Shown here: in pieces, positions 14,334 through 20,609 of the stretch
How positions within the stretch are numbered: the first letter of the stretch is position 1
Layout: every line of letters starts with the position of its first letter
From: a virus
Direction: 5' to 3' (one strand)
IMG/VR virus record: IMGVR_UViG_3300035698_012572
Coordinates: 1-27,893 of that record
Length of the DNA stretch: 27,893 nucleotides
The notes under the pieces: generated by a model
The model's input: only the letters and a program-made list of their open reading frames with translations
Told to the model about the DNA's origin: nothing
Databases searched by the model: none
Program-made: the position numbers and the translations under genes

Positions 14334-16705
14334 AAACCAGGAGCCGACAACTACTGAGACGATGTACTTGCGGGAGGTCGGAGTATACCACTTCACAAAA
14401 GAATAATGTGAATGTGGCCCAGTGTTCTTGTGGGATTATGCGCCAGATGGTGAACATGACTGAGAGGCAACTCCAGGGATGGTACAAGGATTATTTCAAG
14501 GGCACCTATACCCACTCCCATCGCCAAGACCTTAAGGCAGCCAAGGCTCGGGCCCTCAACTATGGCTTCCGGGAAGGCCGCATGCTGGACTTTGGTTGTG
14601 GGGGTGGGGAGTTTGTGGAGTTGCAGAGGAGTAAGGGCATCAACGCTTGGGGTTTTGAGCCTTATAATGGGGAGACTCCCTATGTGTATTCTGAACCTGC
14701 TATTGAGGATGTGTGCTTCCCCACAGATTATTTTGAGACAGTGACCGTTCACGATGTGATGGAGCATCTGGTAGATCCAGTCGCCACCCTCAAAGAGCTT
14801 CACCGGATAACTACCCAGGACGGCCGACTGTACCTGGAGCTCCCGGACTTCCATAACAAGGCTGGCAAGCATCACTGGAAAGCAATCGAGCACCTGTGGA
14901 TGTGGGACCAGGAGCAGATGATAGCCCTGCTGGAAAAGACTGGCTTCTTCATCAGTTTTGTTTCAAGGCCTATCCCCGGCAAGATCTTCTTCGTAGCCAC
15001 CAAGGCTCAGGAGATCCGTCCCAAGATCCTCATTCCTCCTGGGGTGGGGGACAGCTACTGGTGTCTCATCAAGCTCCCAGGCTTTTTGCGGACAAAGAAC
15101 CTGTCACTGCCAGATGTGCGGATAGTCAACATGGATAAGGAGCCATCCAGGAATAGAACTTTTGAATTGGTCCAAGCCTGCCCCCATGTCAATGCTGCTG
15201 GGTATAGGACGGCTCTTAAATCGGGAAGCCATTGGAATGAGGCCTACTTGCAGGATGGCCGGACAGTGTTCCCCAATGTGACAGATCAGGATTACTTTAT
15301 GGCCTATAATGGGGTCCTGCGTTTCGGAAAGAGCTTGGACAAGGTGGACACGGCGTGGGGGGACCCCGATTGGTTCAAGCCCATGTTCCGTCCCTTGGGT
15401 TGCAAGCAATATGGGGAAGACCTTCATAAGAAGATCGGGGACTACTTTGTGGTCTATTTCATTCCTCATGGACTGTATGGCCGGTGGATGGGGGAGTACC
15501 CATTTAAGAATACCCTTTCTGATCTGAAGAAGATAGTGAAACGAACCAAGAAGAGGCTGGTGGTGGTGGGGGGTTCATGGGATACGAATCTTTTGGATGC
15601 CGAGATTGAAGAGGAAATACCTGGGACAGTTAACCTGTCCGGCCAGACCACCCTTCAGCAAGCCTTCGAGGTCATACGCCATTCTAATGGTATGATGGGA
15701 TACCCATCCGGGCTGACTATCATGGCCACCGCTTTCAAGATCCCCACATTTATGTTCTGGAATGATTACTATGACGAAAAGTTCTTCTGGAACTCCTGCC
15801 CCACTGAGTCCCACAAGAAATGGTATTTGGCCCAGGACACCAAGTCAGCCGGCAAGGTGGATATCCCTTCCACCTTTATTGAGCTCACTAAAAAGAATTG
15901 GCAGGATTACAAGACCAAGAAACCCAAGGGACCGGTCTGTGTGGAGAATCTTCCGAAGGCCCCCAAGGTACAAGGCCCTGTGGCAGCCATTCAGACCCGG
16001 GCACCGGAACCAGAACCCATCATAGATGTTAATAAAGGGATTCCTAAATCAAATAGGAAGCTGCTGGTGATGTGTGTGCTCAGGACAGGGGGAGACTTCA
16101 ATGGGAGTTATGTGGGTAAGCTGGAGAACATGCTCAAGAAGCACCTGCGGATTCCATACCGATTTGTCTGCCTCTCCGATTGCGAGGTTCCCTGTGAGAG
16201 GATTGCGTTGAAGCATAACTGGCCCGGGTTCTGGAGCAAGCTGGAGATCTTCCGTCCAGCCATACTTAGGACCACCGACAAGTATTTGTACTTGGACTTG
16301 GACACGGTCATCACTGGGTGCCTGGACCCCCTGATGGATCATGCCGGACGTATTGCAATGATCGACCCATGGAACCCCAAGTCTAAACGGGCCTCTGGCA
16401 TCATGGCTTGGAGGGGTGACCTGAGTGGGCTGTATCGGAAGGCTAAGGAGCTGTTCAACCCAAAGCTCTATCATGACTACCGCGGGGATCAGGACTTCAT
16501 CTGTGAGATGCTGGATGAAGTGTACGGCATCAAGGATCCTGCCAAGGTCCAGTCCTATATCAATGTGGCTTCTTACAAGAGGGACTACCTGTATAGCCAC
16601 CCCCTGCCGGAGGATGTAAGAGCGGTCTGTTTTCATGGCAAACCCAGACCACATGAATTGTCAGGAGATGACCTGCCAGAATGGATGAAGGAGAATTGGA
16701 TATGA
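14330..16705 (+). CDS. Three-domain fusion: methyltransferase, GT9-like and DxD glycosyltransferase
   Basis: 791 aa. Residues 12-34 hold CTCG...CSCG, a small zinc-ribbon. Residues about 80-225 are a class I SAM methyltransferase with MLDFGCGGGEF (85-95) and VTVHDVMEHLVDPV near 140. Residues about 230-500 resemble GT9 heptosyltransferases: ILIPPGVGDSYW, YFVVYFIPHGLYGRW, RLVVVGGSWDTN, MMGYPSGLTIMATAF. A Pro-rich linker (about 528-577) leads to a third domain with a DxD motif in KYLYLDLDTVITG (about 650-663), a GT8-like arrangement that binds metal and nucleotide sugar. The start is TTG at 14330, preceded by AAGGGG; it overlaps the radical SAM stop (TTGA). The next in-frame ATG would remove the zinc ribbon. 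Confidence 0.8.
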   Translation: MKTRSRQLLRRCTCGRSEYTTSQKNNVNVAQCSCGIMRQMVNMTERQLQGWYKDYFKGTYTHSHRQDLKAAKARALNYGFREGRMLDFGCGGGEFVELQRSKGINAWGFEPYNGETPYVYSEPAIEDVCFPTDYFETVTVHDVMEHLVDPVATLKELHRITTQDGRLYLELPDFHNKAGKHHWKAIEHLWMWDQEQMIALLEKTGFFISFVSRPIPGKIFFVATKAQEIRPKILIPPGVGDSYWCLIKLPGFLRTKNLSLPDVRIVNMDKEPSRNRTFELVQACPHVNAAGYRTALKSGSHWNEAYLQDGRTVFPNVTDQDYFMAYNGVLRFGKSLDKVDTAWGDPDWFKPMFRPLGCKQYGEDLHKKIGDYFVVYFIPHGLYGRWMGEYPFKNTLSDLKKIVKRTKKRLVVVGGSWDTNLLDAEIEEEIPGTVNLSGQTTLQQAFEVIRHSNGMMGYPSGLTIMATAFKIPTFMFWNDYYDEKFFWNSCPTESHKKWYLAQDTKSAGKVDIPSTFIELTKKNWQDYKTKKPKGPVCVENLPKAPKVQGPVAAIQTRAPEPEPIIDVNKGIPKSNRKLLVMCVLRTGGDFNGSYVGKLENMLKKHLRIPYRFVCLSDCEVPCERIALKHNWPGFWSKLEIFRPAILRTTDKYLYLDLDTVITGCLDPLMDHAGRIAMIDPWNPKSKRASGIMAWRGDLSGLYRKAKELFNPKLYHDYRGDQDFICEMLDEVYGIKDPAKVQSYINVASYKRDYLYSHPLPEDVRAVCFHGKPRPHELSGDDLPEWMKENWI

Positions 16706-17367
16706 TAGCGCCGATATTTATCACGGGTTGTGCAAGGTCTGGAACGTCTATGACTGGTGGCATCTTTTATCGATGTAATGTTTTTGGTGGCAATACCTAT
16801 GGGGCAAATAACTGGAACAAGAAGGGCATGTATGAGAACATCGAGCTCAGAGAGAATGTGCTCAAACCATATTTGTTCTTGTGCAGTGCTGATCCCCGCG
16901 GGCAGAACCCCCTTCCAGATGTCAATCACTTGATGCCCCTGGCTAATCTTCGGAACAAGATGGAGAGTATAGTTAAGTTCCAGGGCTACAAGAATGGTCC
17001 CTGGTTCTACAAAGGTGCCAAGATGTGTCTGGTGTGGCCCACCTTCCATGAAGCCTTCCCGGATGCCAAGTGGGTCATTGTTCGCCGGGACGACAAGGAC
17101 ATCATCCATAGTTGCATGAAGACGGCCTTCATGAGTGCCTACCGGAACGAAGAGGGATGGCAAAGCTGGGTGGATGTCCACAAGTTAAGATTCAAGGAGA
17201 TGCAGGACAATGGGCTGAATGTAACGGAGATCTGGCCCAGTGAATTCGTGAAGGGGAATTTTGACCCCTTGAAGGAACTTCTTAGCGAACTCAAGATTCG
17301 TTTCAATGGGAAGGCCGTTAAGGAATTTGTGAGCCCTGAAATGTGGAGGACGAAAGATGGCCAATAG
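16702..17367 (+). CDS. Second sulfotransferase-like protein
   Basis: 221 aa. The N terminus MIAPIFITGCARSGTSMTGG carries a P-loop of the sulfotransferase type (ARSGTS at 11-16), and KWVIVRRDDKDIIHSCMKT near 123-141 matches the 3'-phosphate-binding region. It is shorter than, and only distantly similar to, the protein at 12289-13083, so it is not a recent duplicate. The ATG at 16702 overlaps the preceding stop (ATGA) and has AAGGAG ten bases upstream; an in-frame ATG at 16681 has no ribosome site. It closes the accessory cassette and overlaps the connector gene by 11 bases. The acceptor is unknown. Confidence 0.7.
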   Translation: MIAPIFITGCARSGTSMTGGIFYRCNVFGGNTYGANNWNKKGMYENIELRENVLKPYLFLCSADPRGQNPLPDVNHLMPLANLRNKMESIVKFQGYKNGPWFYKGAKMCLVWPTFHEAFPDAKWVIVRRDDKDIIHSCMKTAFMSAYRNEEGWQSWVDVHKLRFKEMQDNGLNVTEIWPSEFVKGNFDPLKELLSELKIRFNGKAVKEFVSPEMWRTKDGQ

Positions 17368-17776
17368 AGTCACAGTCACAGAGGTCAAGCAGATCATCGA
17401 TATAGCCTCTTCCATACTGGATGCTGATGTTGAGGTCATGATCACGGCGGCCAACATTCTGACCAGTAAGGTGAACACGGTTGGGGGCATGACGGATGTT
17501 ACCCAGCTCAAAGAAATCGAGCGGTGGCTCAGCGCTCACTTCCAGGCTATCCGGGACATGCGCAGTGCCAGTGAGAAGGCACGGAGTGTTGCCCAGAGCT
17601 TTCAGTACAAGTTGGGATTGAATTTTAATGTGACGATGTATGGGCAGCAGGCCCTTATCCTGGACACGACCGGAACCTTGGCTGGAATACAGCTCGATGC
17701 AAAGGAGGGCACCTACACGGCAGAGCTGTCCGCCCTGGGTCCTGTGAGCGATGAGGATGCAGATATCACGAGGTAG
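17357..17776 (+). CDS. Head-tail connector protein (adaptor type)
   Basis: 139 aa. The order of helices and the pattern VTVTEVKQIIDIASSI, then AANILTSKV, then LKEIERWLSAHFQAIRD is that of the small helical adaptors that dock under the portal in siphoviruses, related to gp6/gp15-type connectors. The MYGQQALILDTTGTLAG end is also typical. The ATG lies inside the last codons of the sulfotransferase-like gene and follows GGAGG by eight bases, so structural genes resume without a gap after the cassette. Confidence 0.75.
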   Translation: MANRVTVTEVKQIIDIASSILDADVEVMITAANILTSKVNTVGGMTDVTQLKEIERWLSAHFQAIRDMRSASEKARSVAQSFQYKLGLNFNVTMYGQQALILDTTGTLAGIQLDAKEGTYTAELSALGPVSDEDADITR

Positions 17777-17780
17777 CATC

Positions 17781-18131
17781 ATGGTAATGCGAATACTCAC
17801 AACGATGTTGATACAAGATGCGGTCTACTGGGGCAATCCAAGTTCGGATGGATACGGGAAGACTCAGACTGACGATCCCGTGGCTATCACTTGCCGGTGG
17901 GAAGACACCGCTGAGTTGTTCAAGGATGCCACGGGCAAGGAGCAGGTCTCCCAGTCCATCGTGGATTGTAGCGTGGATGTGGTGGTGGGGGGCTTCCTCT
18001 ACCTGGGCACCTTGGCAAGCCTGGCCGACACCAAGGACCCCAACAAGATCAATGCCGCTTATGTGATTCGTAAAGCAGACAAGATCCCCACTTTGGATGG
18101 GGAACAGTATTTGAGGACGGGATGGCTATGA
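17781..18131 (+). CDS. Head-closure / neck protein candidate
   Basis: 116 aa. The frame is open to an ATG at 17751, but that lies inside the upstream gene; ATG 17781 after GAGG fits the junction better. The protein is beta-rich, with QDAVYWGNPSSDGYGKTQTD, then CRWEDTAELFKDATGKEQVS and a strand pattern similar to small neck proteins that follow the adaptor in siphovirus genomes. The identification rests on gene order and on this pattern. It overlaps the next gene by ten bases. Confidence 0.6.
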   Translation: MVMRILTTMLIQDAVYWGNPSSDGYGKTQTDDPVAITCRWEDTAELFKDATGKEQVSQSIVDCSVDVVVGGFLYLGTLASLADTKDPNKINAAYVIRKADKIPTLDGEQYLRTGWL

Positions 18132-18694
18132 GAACCACATCTATCAGGGTACAGGGACTTGACAGGGCTGTTCGTAGAATGAACATGGCTGCCAAGAAGA
18201 TCCAGTTCAAGACCTTGAAAGGCTTGATCACTGGGGGCCTGTTCCTGCAGAGGGAGTCTCAGAAGCTTACCCCTGTGGATACGGGAAACCTGAAAGCCTC
18301 TGCCTTTACCATCTGGCATGGTCGGAGCCGAGTGGCCGCCAGGTTCAATGGCCCGGAGGGTGGAGAGATGGCTTCCCACCATGACCAAGTTGTGGCAGAG
18401 GAGCAGCTCAAGCTCCCTATCAGCGTCTTGCTCTACCCATCTGTGGCTGTGGGGTATTCAGCAGCATACGCCATCTATGTTCATGAGGATCTGCAGGCCC
18501 GCCACACCAAGGCCAAGGGCAAGCTGGTCACCGGGGTCAAGCTGGGCAATGTGACGGCCTACTTTGACAAGCAGGGGAATCAGTCGTTTGACAAGGATGT
18601 GAGTCAGATAGGTGAAGCCAAGTTCCTGGAGAAGGCATTCATAAGAAACCAGAGGAAGATCCTGGGGCTGGTAGCAGGGGAGGTGAAGCCATAA
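18122..18694 (+). CDS. HK97 gp10-like tail component
   Basis: 190 aa. The diagnostic part is LQRESQKLTPVDTGNLKASA at about residues 41-60, followed by VGYSAAYAIYVHED and, near the end, AKFLEKAFIRNQRKI, the standard features of the gp10-like family found at the head-tail junction. Two starts are possible, ATG 18122 and ATG 18128; both follow GAGG. The protein is somewhat longer than usual because of a loop between the two conserved parts (residues about 66-100). It is followed, with one base of overlap (TAATG), by the tail-terminator-like gene. Confidence 0.8.
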   Translation: MAMRTTSIRVQGLDRAVRRMNMAAKKIQFKTLKGLITGGLFLQRESQKLTPVDTGNLKASAFTIWHGRSRVAARFNGPEGGEMASHHDQVVAEEQLKLPISVLLYPSVAVGYSAAYAIYVHEDLQARHTKAKGKLVTGVKLGNVTAYFDKQGNQSFDKDVSQIGEAKFLEKAFIRNQRKILGLVAGEVKP

Positions 18695-19107
18695 TGGAAT
18701 CGGTATCAAACGATGTAAAGGATTTGCTGGTGGCTGCCGGCATCGGGCAGTTCGGTGCCAACAAGAAAGACGTCTGGGGCATCTTCGTGGGGGACGAACC
18801 CAAGGAACCCAACACGTCCATCACTATTTATGACGGGGAGACAGAATCCCTCAAGAGCCATACCAAGAAGACGGAGGAGGATGAGAATCCTAACTTCCAG
18901 GTCAGAGTCCGCGGCACGAGTTACAATGGGGCCCATGACAAGCTCAAGGAGATTGTGATCCTATTGAATAGGACAGGTATCTTTCATATGAATGATACCA
19001 AGTATCACAACATCTTTACGGTGGGGGGTAAGGTCCCCCTGGGAATGGACGACAATAAAAGATATCTGGTAATTCAGAATTTTAGAGCACCCCGAGAGGA
19101 GGAGTAG
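18694..19107 (+). CDS. Tail terminator / minor tail protein candidate
   Basis: 137 aa. The N-terminal VSNDVKDLLVAAGIGQFG, then GIFVGDEPKEPNTSITIYDG, and later NFQVRVRGTSYNGAHDKLKE follow the pattern of the small proteins that cap the tail tube in siphoviruses (DUF3168/minor capsid type). It sits in the expected slot between gp10-like and tail tube genes. The start overlaps the previous stop. The precise family is not certain. Confidence 0.7.
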   Translation: MESVSNDVKDLLVAAGIGQFGANKKDVWGIFVGDEPKEPNTSITIYDGETESLKSHTKKTEEDENPNFQVRVRGTSYNGAHDKLKEIVILLNRTGIFHMNDTKYHNIFTVGGKVPLGMDDNKRYLVIQNFRAPREEE

Positions 19108-19109
19108 CA

Positions 19110-19466
19110 ATGCCCAAGAGAACCAAGAGCAAGAAGACGGTGGAAGAATCCAAATTGGAGATCTGGACTTTTTGTATTGGATGCGGATGGGTCCGATTAG
19201 AACAGCCTACTGGAATGAACTGCTTATATTTGACCAGCGACACCAAGGAGAGAATGCGTCTGAAATTCCAGGACGAGATTCTTTCATTGGAAGTTAAGAG
19301 ATTATTAACCAAAGAAGAAAAAGAGAAGGAGCCCCACAAGAATGCCCATTGGGTGATTTTGAACACGGCTCCTTATAGCTCAGTGAAGATCGGCGACGGT
19401 GGCTTGATCTTCGAAGAAAAGAAAGAAAAGAAGAGCGTAGACGCAGACGCAAAAGGAAAGGACTAG
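19110..19466 (+). CDS. Hypothetical Lys-rich protein with CxxC
   Basis: 118 aa, not recognised. It has a basic N terminus (MPKRTKSKKTVEESK), a CIGCG motif at residues 22-26, then a helical segment and a strongly charged Lys/Glu/Asp tail. GAGGAGGAG shortly before the ATG is a strong ribosome site. The gene lies between tail terminator and tail tube genes, where short proteins of unknown role often occur in related phages. Confidence 0.6.
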   Translation: MPKRTKSKKTVEESKLEIWTFCIGCGWVRLEQPTGMNCLYLTSDTKERMRLKFQDEILSLEVKRLLTKEEKEKEPHKNAHWVILNTAPYSSVKIGDGGLIFEEKKEKKSVDADAKGKD

Positions 19467-19469
19467 GCC

Positions 19470-19844
19470 ATGTTTATTGGAACAGGCACATCAATAACAT
19501 TTGCCACTGGTTTCCTCGCGGAAATCATTGACATCACTCCTCCGGGTTATACCAGGGAGAGTATTCCGACATCACATATGGCCACGTCGGATTATGCCCA
19601 CACATTCCTGCCGGGGAAGCTCGTGGACTATGGAGAGTTGGAAGTGGAGATGGGTTTTGCCCCAAAGACGACTCCTCCGATAGATACAGCAGCAGGGGCA
19701 ATCGTGATCACGTTCTCGGACAGTGCGGCAAGCACTTGGTCCTTCAACGGGTTCTTGACTGGGTATGAGTCCTCAGATCCCCTGGAAGATCGAGCCTTGG
19801 CTACTGCCACGGTGAAGGTCACAGGTAAAATCACAATAGCATAA
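19470..19844 (+). CDS. Major tail tube protein
   Basis: 124 aa. The pattern GTGTSITFATGFLAEIIDIT, then YTRESIPTSHMATSDYAHTF, LPGKLVDYGELEVEMGF and the closing TATVKVTGKITI matches siphovirus tail tube proteins, in which hexamer rings stack to form the tube. Length and position, directly before the chaperone pair and tape measure, agree. The ribosome site is GGAAAGGA, and a hairpin follows the stop. Confidence 0.85.
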   Translation: MFIGTGTSITFATGFLAEIIDITPPGYTRESIPTSHMATSDYAHTFLPGKLVDYGELEVEMGFAPKTTPPIDTAAGAIVITFSDSAASTWSFNGFLTGYESSDPLEDRALATATVKVTGKITIA

Positions 19845-19850
19845 TAACGG

Positions 19851-19874
19851 TGGGGTAGCTAACCAAGCACCCCA
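19851..19874 (+). terminator. Hairpin after the tail tube gene
   Basis: TGGGGT at 19851-19856 pairs with ACCCCA at 19869-19874, and GCT at 19858-19860 with AGC at 19866-19868, leaving a five-base loop and one bulged A. As after the capsid gene, there is no U-tract, so partial termination or mRNA stabilisation downstream of a highly expressed gene is more likely than full termination. Confidence 0.45.
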
Positions 19875-19899
19875 TCAAAACTTAGGAAAGGGACTAACC

Positions 19900-20289
19900 A
19901 TGTCATTGAACAAAGAGGACATACTGAAAGCGGATGACCGACCTATCGTAGAAATTGAAGTGCCTGAATGGGGAGGAACCGTTCGGATTCGAAGCATGAC
20001 AGGTACGGAGAGGGATGAGTTCGAGGCCGCGGTGGCCAGGAACACTACTGGCAAGCGGGTGGACATCCGGGGATTGCGCACCCAGCTTCTGGCTCTGTGC
20101 GTTGTGGACGAGGCTGGAGAGCTTATGTTTACGCCGGCAGATATGAAGACGCTGGGCAATAAGTCTGCCAAGGTCATCAACGATCTTTTTGAGCACGCTC
20201 AGAAGGTCAATGGGATAGGGGACGACGCGGTTGAGGAGCTGGAAAAAAACTTGAGCGACACCCCGAGCGATACCACTGGTTCAGATTAG
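19900..20289 (+). CDS. Tail assembly chaperone, zero-frame product (gpG-like)
   Basis: 129 aa. It sits between tail tube and tape measure and carries the small alpha/beta pattern of tail assembly chaperones (RPIVEIEVPEWGGTVRIRSM, then LRTQLLALCVVDEAGELMFT). The C-terminal part holds the slippery heptamer A AAA AAC at 20244-20250, where a fraction of ribosomes would shift back by one base and read into the next frame. Non-shifting ribosomes stop at 20287-20289. Such pairs bind the tape measure and recruit tail tube subunits, and are not part of the finished virion. GGAAAGGG precedes the ATG. Confidence 0.82.
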   Translation: MSLNKEDILKADDRPIVEIEVPEWGGTVRIRSMTGTERDEFEAAVARNTTGKRVDIRGLRTQLLALCVVDEAGELMFTPADMKTLGNKSAKVINDLFEHAQKVNGIGDDAVEELEKNLSDTPSDTTGSD

Positions 20290-20306
20290 CCAGAGAGCTC
20301 GGGTGT
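20244..20306 (+). promoter_or_regulatory. Programmed -1 frameshift site with stimulatory hairpin
   Basis: The heptamer A AAA AAC (20244-20250) is in the correct phase for a -1 shift. Seven or eight bases downstream, 20258-20268 pairs with 20297-20306 (core CCCGAGC with GCTCGGG, with C20261 bulged), and a second small stem CTGG/CCAG lies in the loop (20276-20279 with 20290-20293). The zero-frame stop falls inside the loop. The spacing and phase are those of classic -1 signals. Confidence 0.85.
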
Positions 20307-20609
20307 ACTGTAGAGGAGTTACAGGCAAAGATGAGTGCAAGAGAATTTGGTGAATGGCTGGCCTTTAACAGGGTAGATCCGCCATTGGATGTCCGGATGA
20401 ATTACGGGTTTGCACTCCAGGCTTATATGCTGGCCATGGTCAACAGGGCCAAGAGGACAGCTAAGTTCAAGATTAGCGATTTCATTCTGAAGTTTGGTCC
20501 CACCAGGAAGGTGGCTACCACAATGAAGGATATGAAGATCAAGATGATGCAGTGGGCGAACATGCATAACGCTATGGAAGACAAGAAGGATGGGAAGGCC
20601 GGAAAATGA
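20250..20609 (+). CDS. Tail assembly chaperone, frameshift extension (gpT-like part)
   Basis: Read after a -1 shift at 20250, this frame adds about 119 aa to the first 117 residues of the zero-frame protein, giving a gpGT-like fusion of about 236 aa. The joining region (RYHWFRLARELGCTVEELQA) and the following MSAREFGEWLAFNRVDPP are typical of gpT-type extensions. An ATG at 20331 lies in this frame, but it has no clear ribosome site and falls within conserved sequence, so independent start there is less likely. The C terminus is Lys-rich. The stop overlaps the tape measure start (ATGA). Confidence 0.8.
   Translation, partial: LERHPERYHWFRLARELGCTVEELQAKMSAREFGEWLAFNRVDPPLDVRMNYGFALQAYMLAMVNRAKRTAKFKISDFILKFGPTRKVATTMKDMKIKMMQWANMHNAMEDKKDGKAGK

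Noticed and set aside
16049-16654. 201-aa minus-strand frame opposite the fusion protein
   Set aside because: Shadow frame; the plus-strand protein has a DxD motif and continuous domain structure here.
20331-20609. Independent 92-aa gene starting at ATG 20331
   Set aside because: The frame is open back to the slippery site and conserved sequence precedes the ATG, so it is better read as the frameshifted extension.
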